A stretch of 36,024 nucleotides of DNA from UBA1189 sp045612065. GTDB lineage: Bacteria; Bacteroidota; Bacteroidia; Bacteroidales; Bacteroidaceae. Where the stretch lies: NCBI GenBank assembly GCA_045612065.1, contig JAZKYH010000027.1, positions 1 through 36,024 of the forward strand. The letters run 5' to 3'. The position numbers and the translations under genes were made by a program. The notes below the pieces were generated by a model that had not been told where the DNA came from, ran no database searches, and was given only the letters and a program-made list of their open reading frames with translations. Below, piece after piece: positions 1 to 8,236 of this stretch. Positions within the stretch are counted from its first letter, which is position 1. Each line of letters opens with the position of its first letter.

Positions 1-1332
1 CAGTTAGATGTCAATAACTGGTCTACTTCCAATGGTGGCGGCATTATTCTGTATTCAGGAAGCAAAGGAGCTAACGAGCAATGGTATTTCCAATATGCCG
101 GCGATGGCTACTACTATATCTTTAGCCGCCATTCGGGAAAATGTCTGGAAGTGTCAAGCGGAAGCAGTGTTGATGGAGCTGCCATTCAGCAGAATGCATT
201 TACAGGCGATGACCGCCAACAATGGCGCCTGCTCCCAACAAACGCCACTTGTGAGAAAAATGCCCCCGAGGCACCTCTGGGCTTGTCTGCCGAGGCTACA
301 GCCGCCACCATTAACCTTTCGTGGAATGCCGCAAAAGAATCGGACGTGACGGGTTATGCCATCTTGCGTGCCGATGCTTCGCAGGGCGTACCTTATGAGT
401 GGAACACTATAGCCCGCAATATTACTGACACAGCCTTTATTGACAATACTGTTGCTGAAGGGTCCAGCTATATTTATAAGATAAAGGCTATTGACCGTGC
501 AATGAACCGTTCCGAGGCTTCTGACTCCGTAATAGCCGCTTTACTCGACGAGCAGACACTCGTGGCATCATACCAGTTTGAGAATACGTTGACTGATACC
601 ACATCGCACAAGATGAATGCGGCACACTATGGTGAAGCCGCTTATTTGACTGCCAAGAAGGGTAACCTACGCGATTTGTCCCTCGTACTGGATGGTAGTC
701 TTGACTATCTACAGCTCCCCACGGCAATTGCCGACCGTCGTGAAATGACCATTGCCCTTTGGGTGCGTTGGAAGGGGAGCGGTAGCTGGCAACGTATCTT
801 CGACTTTGGTAATGGGGAAGACCAATATATGTTCCTTACCACCAATGCTGCCAACAATAAAATGCGTTTTGCTATCAAGAACGGTGGTGACGAGCAGTAT
901 ATGGATATCAGTAGACTGGGGACATATACATGGAAACATATCACCCTTACTATCTGCGATGATAGTATTGCGGCCTATATTGATGGAGAACTGAAAGCCT
1001 CCACTTCAGATATCACCTTGCGTCCTATTGATTTCTGTCCCATATTCAATTATATAGGGCGCAGCCAATTCAAGGGAGATGCGATGTTCAAGGGTGATAT
1101 TGACGACCTGCGCATATACAATTATGCTCTGTCGGCCGATGAGGTCGAAGCTCTCTTTGCCAATGCCAGTGATATAGAAGAGGTCGTAGCGTCGGGCACT
1201 ATCGTCAAAACAAGCTATTACACCTTGAATGGTGTATGTTACGATACTCCGCAGAAAGGCATAAACATCGTACGGACACAATATGCTGATGGTAGTGTCT
1301 CCGTAGAGAAAATAATTGTCACACAGGATTGA
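1..1332 (+). CDS. Secreted ricin-B / Fn3 / LamG multidomain protein, 3' part only
   Basis: The reading frame is open from base 1, so the N-terminus and any catalytic domain lie upstream; 443 residues are visible. Residues 1-80 form a ricin-B-type beta-trefoil segment with two Q-x-W motifs (NEQWYF, RQQWRLL). Residues about 90-180 resemble a fibronectin type III domain. Residues about 185-390 resemble a LamG/concanavalin-like sandwich (SYQFENTLTDTT, IALWVRW, GDIDDLRIYNYALS). The last 50 residues (YYTLNGVCYDTPQKGINIVR) match the C-terminal tail common on exported Prevotella and Bacteroides proteins. The likely role is binding or processing polysaccharide at the cell surface or outside the cell; the enzymatic activity, if any, cannot be seen. 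The domain calls come from motif recognition and are fairly secure; the overall function is unknown. Confidence 0.85.
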   Translation, partial: QLDVNNWSTSNGGGIILYSGSKGANEQWYFQYAGDGYYYIFSRHSGKCLEVSSGSSVDGAAIQQNAFTGDDRQQWRLLPTNATCEKNAPEAPLGLSAEATAATINLSWNAAKESDVTGYAILRADASQGVPYEWNTIARNITDTAFIDNTVAEGSSYIYKIKAIDRAMNRSEASDSVIAALLDEQTLVASYQFENTLTDTTSHKMNAAHYGEAAYLTAKKGNLRDLSLVLDGSLDYLQLPTAIADRREMTIALWVRWKGSGSWQRIFDFGNGEDQYMFLTTNAANNKMRFAIKNGGDEQYMDISRLGTYTWKHITLTICDDSIAAYIDGELKASTSDITLRPIDFCPIFNYIGRSQFKGDAMFKGDIDDLRIYNYALSADEVEALFANASDIEEVVASGTIVKTSYYTLNGVCYDTPQKGINIVRTQYADGSVSVEKIIVTQD

Positions 1333-1351
1333 AAATAAAGAGAATATACAC

Positions 1352-2092
1352 GTGTCACAAATCAACTATCATAATGTAGAGATTCGCCAGCAGGAGAATA
1401 TCGTACTTGAGGAGGTAAATCTGCAAGTGCAGGAAGGCGAATTCGTATACCTCATCGGAAAAGTGGGTTCGGGCAAATCGAGTCTGCTCAAGACGATGTA
1501 TGGCGAACTTGATATCCATAGCGGCAATGCTGATGTGTTGGGCTACGATATGGCCCGTATCCGTCGTAAGCAGATACCAGCACTACGCAAACGTATCGGT
1601 ATCGTATTTCAGGACTTCCAATTGCTTATCGACCGCAATGTGAGGGACAACCTCGACTTTGTGCTCAAAGCCACAGGTTGGAACGACAAGGGCAAACGAG
1701 TCCGTCGCATCGAAGAGGTTTTGGAGCAGGTCGGTATGAGCACCAAAGGGTATAAAATGCCCCACGAACTATCGGGCGGTGAGCAACAACGTATCGTCAT
1801 TGCCCGTGCCATCCTCAATACACCCGAGATTATCCTTGCCGATGAGCCTACCGGGAATCTCGACCCTGACACGGGACGCCAGATTGTGGAGTTGTTACGC
1901 AATATCTGCACCCAAGGCTCTACAGTCATTATGACTACTCATAACCTACAGCTGATAGAGGAATATCCTGGCAGAGTGTTCCGTTGTGAGGGGCATAAAT
2001 TGGTAGAAAGTCAATTGCAATCTTCAGAGAGTTCTGAGAACTCGGAATCCTCAGAGCGCTCCGAGAACCAAGAACCCCAAGAGAATAAATAA
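1352..2092 (+). CDS. ftsE: FtsE-type ABC transporter ATP-binding protein
   Basis: A 246-residue ABC ATPase of the FtsE/LolD size class. Visible motifs are Walker A (GKVGSGKSS), Q-loop (VFQDFQ), signature (LSGGEQQR), Walker B (IILADEPTGNLD) and the H-loop (TTHN). In FtsEX complexes the ATPase drives FtsX to activate peptidoglycan hydrolases at the division septum. I chose the GTG at 1352 because the protein then begins SQINYHNVEI, as FtsE homologues do; an in-frame ATG at 1316 would overlap the preceding gene. No ftsX lies beside it. The last 25 or so residues are a Ser/Glu-rich low-complexity tail that most FtsE proteins lack. It sits 16 nt before lysC, so the two are probably cotranscribed. 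LolD-like function is the main alternative. Confidence 0.85.
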   Translation: MSQINYHNVEIRQQENIVLEEVNLQVQEGEFVYLIGKVGSGKSSLLKTMYGELDIHSGNADVLGYDMARIRRKQIPALRKRIGIVFQDFQLLIDRNVRDNLDFVLKATGWNDKGKRVRRIEEVLEQVGMSTKGYKMPHELSGGEQQRIVIARAILNTPEIILADEPTGNLDPDTGRQIVELLRNICTQGSTVIMTTHNLQLIEEYPGRVFRCEGHKLVESQLQSSESSENSESSERSENQEPQENK

Positions 2093-2108
2093 TCATAGAT
2101 ATTAGAAA

Positions 2109-3425
2109 ATGAAAGTAATGAAATTTGGCGGCACCTCAGTTGGTTCCGCACAACGTATGCAAGGCGTAGCTTCGCTCATCAACGACGGCGAAGATAAAAT
2201 AGTGGTACTCTCGGCTATGTCGGGTACCACCAACTCACTGGTAGAGATTTGTGGCTATCTGGCCAACAATAACCCCGACAGCGCCAATGAGGTGATCAAC
2301 AAACTTGAAAGCCTCTACCGCAAACATATCAGTGAGTTGTATGGCACCGAAGAGTACAAACAGAAAACCACGGAGCTTGTGCGCGACGTGTTCAACTACC
2401 TCCGCTCATTTACTAAGCAATTGTTTACCTCCGTTGAGGAACGCATCATCTTGGCGCAGGGCGAGATAATCTCTACCAATATGGTGACTAACTACCTCAA
2501 GGAGCAGGGCGTGAGCGTGCACCTCATCCCTGCCCTCGACTTTATGCGCACCGACAAGAATGGCGAGCCCGATGCAGCCTATATCAAGGAGAAGCTCACC
2601 GAGGTGTTGGCCGCCAGTCCCAAGGCACAAATCTATATCACCCAGGGATTCATCTGCCGCAATATCAACGGAGAGATTGACAACCTCCAGCGTGGTGGTA
2701 GCGACTACACTGCTTCGCTCATCGGAGCAGCCATCGGAGCACGCGAGATACAGATTTGGACAGACATTGACGGTATGCACAACAATGATCCCCGTATCGT
2801 GGACAAGACCACTGCGGTGCGACATCTTCACTTCGAAGAGGCTGCCGAGCTAGGCTACTTCGGAGCTAAGATACTGCACCCAACCTGCATACAGCCAGCC
2901 AAGTTTGCTAACATTCCTGTCAAGTTGCTCAACACGATGCAACCCGATGCCCCTGGCACGACTATCAACAACAAACCCGACCCAGGCACCATCAAGGCTG
3001 TGGCAGCCAAGGAGAATATCACCGCCATTAAGATTAAATCGAGCCGCATGCTCCTTGCTCATGGTTTCTTGCGTAAAGTGTTCGAAATCTTCGAGAGCTA
3101 TCAAACTCCCATCGATATGATTTGTACCTCCGAGGTGGGCGTATCCATGAGTATCGACAATACCAAGCATCTTAACGAGATTGTCCACGATCTGAAGAAG
3201 TACGGTACCGTGACCATCGACCACAACATGTGCATAATCTGCGTGGTAGGCGATATGGACTGGGAGAACATTGGTTTCGAAGCCCGTGCTATGGATGCCA
3301 TGCGCGACATCCCCGTACGTATGATTTCGTTCGGTGGAAGCAACTATAATATCTCTTTCCTTATCAAGGAGAGTGACAAGAAGCGTGCTTTGCAGGCATT
3401 GAGCGACAAGTTGTTCAACAGTTAA
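2109..3425 (+). CDS. lysC: Aspartate kinase (monofunctional)
   Basis: This 438-residue enzyme phosphorylates aspartate to 4-aspartyl phosphate, the first step towards diaminopimelate, lysine, threonine and methionine. The N-terminus has the aspartokinase signature KFGGTSVGSA at residues 5-14. Further kinase-domain motifs are EERIILAQGE and GFICRN, and RGGSDYTASL binds nucleotide. The C-terminal third (from about residue 300) has the repeated beta-alpha-beta pattern of two ACT domains, normally the site of feedback inhibition (for example TSEVGVSMSI, and FGGSNYNISFLI near the end). There is no fused homoserine dehydrogenase. It follows ftsE closely and precedes lysA, consistent with supplying diaminopimelate for peptidoglycan. 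A hairpin terminator follows its stop codon. Confidence 0.96.
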   Translation: MKVMKFGGTSVGSAQRMQGVASLINDGEDKIVVLSAMSGTTNSLVEICGYLANNNPDSANEVINKLESLYRKHISELYGTEEYKQKTTELVRDVFNYLRSFTKQLFTSVEERIILAQGEIISTNMVTNYLKEQGVSVHLIPALDFMRTDKNGEPDAAYIKEKLTEVLAASPKAQIYITQGFICRNINGEIDNLQRGGSDYTASLIGAAIGAREIQIWTDIDGMHNNDPRIVDKTTAVRHLHFEEAAELGYFGAKILHPTCIQPAKFANIPVKLLNTMQPDAPGTTINNKPDPGTIKAVAAKENITAIKIKSSRMLLAHGFLRKVFEIFESYQTPIDMICTSEVGVSMSIDNTKHLNEIVHDLKKYGTVTIDHNMCIICVVGDMDWENIGFEARAMDAMRDIPVRMISFGGSNYNISFLIKESDKKRALQALSDKLFNS

Positions 3426-3430
3426 GAGTG

Positions 3431-3480
3431 AAGAGGGAAGAGTTACGTCCATTGTCCCAACTCTTCCCTCTTGTTTTTCT
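3431..3480 (+). terminator. Intrinsic terminator or attenuator between lysC and lysA
   Basis: A perfect 14-bp inverted repeat pairs 3431-3444 (aagagggaagagtt) with 3459-3472 (aactcttccctctt) around a 14-nt loop, followed by gtttttctctc. A near copy of the right arm (aacttttccctctt, one C-to-T change that still allows G-U pairing) lies at 3499-3512, directly before the lysA ATG. The left arm could therefore pair with either copy. Confidence 0.8.
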
Positions 3481-3512
3481 CTCTTAATTTTTTCTCTTAA
3501 CTTTTCCCTCTT

Positions 3513-4673
3513 ATGATTAAAGGAACCTTTCCCATACAGCGTTTCCATGACATAGAAACGCCTTTCTACTATTATGACACCCCAATATTGCGCGAGACTC
3601 TCGAAACCATCCGTGAAGAACTTCGTCGCAATCCAGAATACGAGATGCACTACGCTGTCAAGGCCAATGCCAATCCCAAGATTCTGCGCATCATCAGTGC
3701 GGCAGGCTTCGGAGCCGATTGCGTCAGTGGCGGCGAGGTACGCGCAGCTATTGAAGCTGGCTTCCCTGCCCATAAAGTGGTGTATGCCGGGGTGGGCAAG
3801 AGTGACCGTGAGATAAACCTCGCTCTCGACTACGATATCCACTGCTTCAATGTGGAGTCTGAGGCAGAGCTACTCATCATCAATGAGTTGGCGGCACAGA
3901 AGGACAAGGTAGCACGTATCGCTCTCCGTATTAATCCTAATGTTGGGGCACACACACACAGCAACATTACCACAGGTTTGGCCGAGAATAAGTTCGGTAT
4001 AAACCTCGAACAGATAGAGGCTGTCATCGAGCAGGCCATCGCCCTGCCTCATATCGACTTTGTGGGCATACATTTTCACATAGGCTCGCAGATATTGGAC
4101 ATGATTGACTTCGTGGCACTGTGTAATCGCATCAACGAACTCACCACTCTCTTCGAACGTCGCAAGTATCCTATCCGAAGCATCAATGTGGGTGGAGGGC
4201 TCGGTGTTGACTACGGGCACCCCAACCACAAGTACATCCCTGACTTCCATAACTACTTCGAGGTGTTCCGTAAGCATCTACGCCTTACGGCTGGGCAGAC
4301 CGTCCATTTTGAACTCGGTCGTAGCATCGTAGCCCAGTGTGGCAGTCTCATCACGCGCGTCCTCTATATTAAGGAGGGAACCTGTAAACGTTTCGCTATC
4401 GTCGATGCTGGTATGACCGACCTTATCCGTCCCGCCTTGTATCAGGCATACCACCGTATCGAGAACATCTCGTCCGACGAACCCGAACTCACTTACGACG
4501 TTGTAGGTCCCGTATGCGAGAGCTCTGATGTGTTCGGCAAGTCGGTCGACCTCAACGCTACCCATCGTGGCGACTTCATTGCCATCCGCTCGGCGGGTGC
4601 CTATGGTGAGATAATGGCTTCGCAATACAATTGCCGTCAGCTACCCAAGGGGTACTTGAGCGAAGAACTGTAA
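3513..4673 (+). CDS. lysA: Diaminopimelate decarboxylase
   Basis: A 386-residue PLP enzyme of the alanine racemase-like fold type III, converting meso-diaminopimelate to L-lysine. The PLP lysine is K50 in YAVKANANP. Other family motifs are HIGSQI, the phosphate-binding GGGLGVDYG, ELGRSIVAQCG, the catalytic-cysteine segment VGPVCESSDVFG and the C-terminal SAGAYGEIMASQYNCR. The length is slightly short of the usual 400-420 residues but no motif is missing. The start at 3513 is the first ATG and directly follows a pyrimidine-rich leader. No clear Bacteroidetes promoter separates it from lysC, so it may depend on read-through of the hairpin at 3431-3480. Confidence 0.95.
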   Translation: MIKGTFPIQRFHDIETPFYYYDTPILRETLETIREELRRNPEYEMHYAVKANANPKILRIISAAGFGADCVSGGEVRAAIEAGFPAHKVVYAGVGKSDREINLALDYDIHCFNVESEAELLIINELAAQKDKVARIALRINPNVGAHTHSNITTGLAENKFGINLEQIEAVIEQAIALPHIDFVGIHFHIGSQILDMIDFVALCNRINELTTLFERRKYPIRSINVGGGLGVDYGHPNHKYIPDFHNYFEVFRKHLRLTAGQTVHFELGRSIVAQCGSLITRVLYIKEGTCKRFAIVDAGMTDLIRPALYQAYHRIENISSDEPELTYDVVGPVCESSDVFGKSVDLNATHRGDFIAIRSAGAYGEIMASQYNCRQLPKGYLSEEL

Positions 4674-4741
4674 TTCTGTTTCTTGTGACCGATATGGTTG
4701 GTTACGGGGAGGATGCAGTACCTTAGAAATGCTTAAATAAA

Positions 4742-4773
4742 TTTGGCGTTTCATCCATTATTCACTAATTTTG
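4742..4773 (+). promoter_or_regulatory. Bacteroidetes-type promoter for pheT
   Basis: The -33 element TTTG is at 4742-4745 and the -7 element TAATTTTG (TAnnTTTG) at 4766-4773, separated by 20 nt. The predicted transcription start is near 4780, giving a leader of about 45 nt before the pheT ATG at 4825. Confidence 0.75.
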
Positions 4774-4824
4774 CAAGATAATTCGTTTGATAGGAGATTT
4801 TTATATAAAAAAGATATAGGCAAT

Positions 4825-7287
4825 ATGAATATTTCGTACAATTGGCTTAAAGAATATGTTGATTTCACCCTCACTCCCGATGAGGTGGCCGCTGCGCTCA
4901 CTTCGATAGGCTTGGAGACAGGCAGCGTGGAGGAGGTACAAACTATCAAGGGTGGCCTCGAAGGTATCGTTATTGGTGAGGTGCTCACCTGCGAACCGCA
5001 TCCCAACTCAGACCACATGCACGTGACAACGGTTAACCTCGGCGAGGGCGACCCCGTACAGATTGTGTGTGGCGCAGCCAACGTGGCTGCTGGTCAGAAG
5101 GTGGTAGTGGCTACATTGGGCACCAAGCTCTACGACGGCGATGAGTGTTTCACCATCAAGAAGTCGAAGCTGCGCGGTGTAGAGTCCAACGGCATGATCT
5201 GTGCCGAGGATGAAATCGGTATTGGCACCAGTCACGAAGGCATCATCGTGCTTCCTGCCGATGCGGTGCCCGGAACCCCTGCCAAGGATTATTATAATAT
5301 CAAGAGCGACTACGTGCTCGAGGTAGATATCACCCCCAACCGTTCCGATGCCTGCTCGCACTATGGTGTGGCTCGCGACGTTTATGCTTACCTGTTGCAG
5401 AATGGCTATGAGACCGCTCTACACCGCCCCTCAGTGGAGGCTTTTGCTGTGGACAATAACGAACTGCCCATCGCCATCGAGGTGGTGAGTGAAGCTGCTT
5501 GTCCGCGCTATGCCGGCGTGAGTGTCAAGGGCGTTACAGTAAAGGAGAGTCCCGAATGGTTGAAGAACCGACTGACGACCATCGGTCTCCGTCCTATCAA
5601 CAACATCGTGGATATCACCAACTATATCCTCCATGCCTATGGTCAGCCCCTCCACTGCTTCGATGCAGACAAGATAAAAGGGGGCAGGGTAGTGGTGAAG
5701 ACCATGCCCGAGGGTACTCCCTTCGTGACACTCGATGGAGTAGAGCGCAAACTCTCTGAGAACGACCTTATGATATGCAATGCCGAGGAGCCTATGTGTA
5801 TCGCTGGCGTCTTTGGAGGCTTGGAGTCGGGTACTACCGAGGAGTCTGTAAACATCTTCCTTGAGAGCGCTTACTTCAATCCCACTTCGGTGCGCAAGAC
5901 CGCCCGTCGTCACGGTTTGAATACTGACTCATCGTTCCGCTTCGAACGCGGTATAGACCCCAATGGCACTATCTATGCTTTGAAACAGGCTGCCCTCCTC
6001 GTTAAGGAGTTGGCCGGTGGTACCATCTCTATGGAGATTTGCGACGTATATCCTGCACCCATCGAGGACTTCAAGGTAGACCTCAAGTATGACTTCGTCA
6101 ACTCGCTCATCGGCAAGGAAATCCCTGCAGAGACAGTGAAGAGCATCGTGCGTAGCCTTGAGATGACCATCGAGAACGAGTCTGCCGAGGGTCTTGCCCT
6201 CAGCATTCCTCCCTACCGCGTAGATGTGCAGCGTCCCTGCGATGTAGTCGAGGATATCCTCCGTATCTATGGTTACAACAATGTGGAGATTCCCTTGGCG
6301 CTGAAGTCGAGTCTCACCACCAAGAATAAGGAAGACCGCTCGCACCGTCTCCAGCAGCTCGTGGCCGAGCAGCTTGTTGGTTGCGGCTTCAATGAGATTC
6401 TCAACAACTCACTCACCAAGGCTGCCTACTATGATGGCAACGAGACCTTCCGTCCCGAGAACTTGGTGAACCTTATGAACCCCCTGAGCAATGACCTCAA
6501 CGTGATGCGTCAGACTCTCCTCTTCGGTGGTCTCGAGAGCATTGCCCACAATGCCAATCGTAAGAGTGCCGACCTCCGATTTTTCGAGTATGGCAACTGC
6601 TACTACTATAATAAGGAGAAGAAAGATGCCGAGAAGGTGCTTGCTTGCTACAGCGAGGACTATCATCTTGGTCTCTGGCTCACTGGTAAGCGCGTGAGTG
6701 GTTCGTGGGCACATGCCGATGAGGAATCTTCGGTATATGAGCTCAAGGCTTATGTGGAGAATATCTTCGCCCGCCTCGGCCTCAATATGCGCAATGTAGT
6801 GGTGGGTAACCTCACTGATGGTATCTACTCAGCTGCTCTCAGCTACCATACCCGTGGTGGCAAGTTGTTGGCTACCGTAGGTATCGTGAGCAAGAAGATT
6901 ACCAAAGCGTTTGATATCGACAATGAGGTATACTATGCCGACATCAACTGGAAGAATATGCTCCAGGCTATCAAGTCGGTGAAGGTGAGTTACACCGAAC
7001 TCTCTAAGTTCCCCTCTGTGAAGCGTGACCTCGCCCTCTTGCTCGACAAGAACGTGCAGTTTGCCGACATTGAGCGCATTGCCTACGAGTGTGAGCGCAA
7101 GCTGCTCAAGGCTGTAGAGTTGTTCGACGTGTACGAAGGCAAGAACCTTGAGCCCGGCAAGAAGAGCTACGCTATCAGCTTCATCCTCCAGGATGAGGAG
7201 AAGACCCTCAACGATAAGCAGATTGACAAGATTATGAGCAAGCTCATCGCTTCGTATGAGAAGCAGTTGGGAGCGAAGTTGAGATAA
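4825..7287 (+). CDS. pheT: Phenylalanine--tRNA ligase beta subunit
   Basis: An 820-residue beta subunit of the alpha2-beta2 PheRS. Domains visible in order: the N-terminal B1 segment (MNISYNWLKEYVDF); a tRNA-binding OB fold at about 40-150 (VIGEVLTCEPHPNSDHMHV); the B3/B4 editing region around 200-390 (PRYAGVSVKGV, INNIVDITNY); the B5 domain around 400-480; a catalytic-like core; and the C-terminal anticodon-binding FDX-ACB domain (FPSVKRDLALLLD). I chose the ATG at 4825; an earlier in-frame ATG at 4771 lies inside the promoter -7 element. The alpha subunit pheS is encoded separately at 24077, about 17 kb away, not in the pheST operon found in many bacteria. Confidence 0.97.
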   Translation: MNISYNWLKEYVDFTLTPDEVAAALTSIGLETGSVEEVQTIKGGLEGIVIGEVLTCEPHPNSDHMHVTTVNLGEGDPVQIVCGAANVAAGQKVVVATLGTKLYDGDECFTIKKSKLRGVESNGMICAEDEIGIGTSHEGIIVLPADAVPGTPAKDYYNIKSDYVLEVDITPNRSDACSHYGVARDVYAYLLQNGYETALHRPSVEAFAVDNNELPIAIEVVSEAACPRYAGVSVKGVTVKESPEWLKNRLTTIGLRPINNIVDITNYILHAYGQPLHCFDADKIKGGRVVVKTMPEGTPFVTLDGVERKLSENDLMICNAEEPMCIAGVFGGLESGTTEESVNIFLESAYFNPTSVRKTARRHGLNTDSSFRFERGIDPNGTIYALKQAALLVKELAGGTISMEICDVYPAPIEDFKVDLKYDFVNSLIGKEIPAETVKSIVRSLEMTIENESAEGLALSIPPYRVDVQRPCDVVEDILRIYGYNNVEIPLALKSSLTTKNKEDRSHRLQQLVAEQLVGCGFNEILNNSLTKAAYYDGNETFRPENLVNLMNPLSNDLNVMRQTLLFGGLESIAHNANRKSADLRFFEYGNCYYYNKEKKDAEKVLACYSEDYHLGLWLTGKRVSGSWAHADEESSVYELKAYVENIFARLGLNMRNVVVGNLTDGIYSAALSYHTRGGKLLATVGIVSKKITKAFDIDNEVYYADINWKNMLQAIKSVKVSYTELSKFPSVKRDLALLLDKNVQFADIERIAYECERKLLKAVELFDVYEGKNLEPGKKSYAISFILQDEEKTLNDKQIDKIMSKLIASYEKQLGAKLR

Positions 7288-7290
7288 AAG

Positions 7291-7359
7291 AAAAGCCTCC
7301 CCCAACCTCCTCCCGAAGAGGGGGCTTGCGGGTATCGCTGACAACTCCGGACTTTCCGG
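7291..7359. repeat. Pair of GC-rich hairpins between pheT and yebC
   Basis: Hairpin 1 pairs 7306-7312 with 7318-7324 (7 bp, one G-T wobble, loop ccgaa); an outer segment 7294-7300 can pair alternatively with 7321-7327. Hairpin 2 pairs 7347-7351 (ccgga) with 7355-7359 (tccgg) around ctt. The block is markedly richer in G and C than the AT-rich yebC leader that follows, and its look is that of a short interspersed (REP-like) sequence. No U-tract follows, so it is not a classical terminator. Confidence 0.5.
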
Positions 7360-7404
7360 GATATCCAAAATAAAGAAATAACAAATAATTAAAAATAAAT
7401 CAAA

Positions 7405-8142
7405 ATGGGAAGAGCGTTTGAATTTCGCAAAGCGAGAAAAATGAAGAGATGGGGCAACATGGCCCGTACATTTACACGTATCGGTAAGCAGATTGCTATT
7501 GCTGTAAAGGCTGGTGGTCCCGACCCCGACAACAACTCAGCACTCCGTGCTATCATCGCCACAGCGCGTCACGAGAACATGCCGAAGGATAACATCGAGC
7601 GTGCCATCAAGAATGCTTGTGGTAAGGATCAGAAGGACTATAAGGAGATGAACTACGAAGGCTACGGCCCTCATGGTATTGCCATCTACGTAGAGACCTT
7701 GACCGATAACACCACACGTACCGTAGCTAACGTACGCAGCGTATTCACCAAGTTCGGTGGTACACTCGGTACTTCTGGTTCACTCGACTTCATCTTCACA
7801 CACAAGTCAACCTTCACCTTCGCTAAGAAGGACGATGTGGATATGGACGAGCTTATCCTCGAACTCATCGACTTCGGTGTAGAAGACGAGTATGATGAGG
7901 AAGAGAAGGAAGAGGGCGGCTCTGAGATTACCATCTACGGTGATCCCAAGTCATTCTCACAGATTCAGAAGCACCTTGAGGAGTGCGGTTTCGAGGTACG
8001 TAGTGCCGAGTTCACCCGTATCCCCAACGACTTGAAGGACGTAACCGAGGAGCAACGTGCTACTATCGATAAGATTGTAGAGCGTCTTGAGGAGGATGAG
8101 GATGTACAGAATGTGTACACCAACATGAAGCCTGAGGAGTAA
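7405..8142 (+). CDS. yebC: YebC/PmpR-family protein
   Basis: A 245-residue member of the YebC/PmpR family (TACO1 in mitochondria). The family has been described both as a transcriptional regulator and as a translation factor that relieves ribosome stalling. Diagnostic motifs are MGRAFEFRKARK at the start, AVKAGGPDPDNN, MPKDNIERAI and YEGYGPHGIA. The acidic stretch DEYDEEEKEEGG near residue 160 is typical of Bacteroidetes members. The N-terminal GRAFEFRKARK is a close variant of the AGHSKWANIKHRK found in proteobacteria. A strong terminator follows. Confidence 0.95.
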   Translation: MGRAFEFRKARKMKRWGNMARTFTRIGKQIAIAVKAGGPDPDNNSALRAIIATARHENMPKDNIERAIKNACGKDQKDYKEMNYEGYGPHGIAIYVETLTDNTTRTVANVRSVFTKFGGTLGTSGSLDFIFTHKSTFTFAKKDDVDMDELILELIDFGVEDEYDEEEKEEGGSEITIYGDPKSFSQIQKHLEECGFEVRSAEFTRIPNDLKDVTEEQRATIDKIVERLEEDEDVQNVYTNMKPEE

Positions 8143-8175
8143 TCCTTTCTCCGCAATACGGGACAGACAAGCGAT

Positions 8176-8209
8176 AGACGCGTGAGGCTTGAGCCCGCGC
8201 GTCTTTTTT
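8176..8209 (+). terminator. Intrinsic terminator after yebC
   Basis: The stem pairs 8176-8184 with 8196-8204 (including agacgcg/cgcgtct), continues past a bulged A at 8185 with ggc/gcc, has a ttga loop, and ends in a run of T at 8204-8209. Confidence 0.85.
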
Positions 8210-8224
8210 CTTACATATAACAAT

Positions 8225-8230
8225 GGAGGT
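8225..8230 (+). promoter_or_regulatory. Shine-Dalgarno site deciding the aldo/keto reductase start
   Basis: ggaggt lies 6 nt before the ATG at 8237 but directly touches the ATG at 8231, so 8237 is the better start. A strong Shine-Dalgarno is unusual in this window. Confidence 0.6.
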
Positions 8231-8236
8231 ATGAGT

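Noticed and set aside
8..349. ORF in the second frame over the ricin-B region
   Set aside because: It is a shadow of the partial gene, which has clear Q-x-W and Fn3 sequence in frame 1.
2850..3842. 330-codon minus-strand ORF across lysC and lysA
   Set aside because: It is antisense to two well-conserved genes and has no recognisable domain.
4771..4824. Longer N-termini for pheT, FtsE, the aldo/keto reductase, pheS and ansA
   Set aside because: In each case the extension overlaps a promoter or terminator, or the preceding gene, and the conserved family start lies at the downstream codon.
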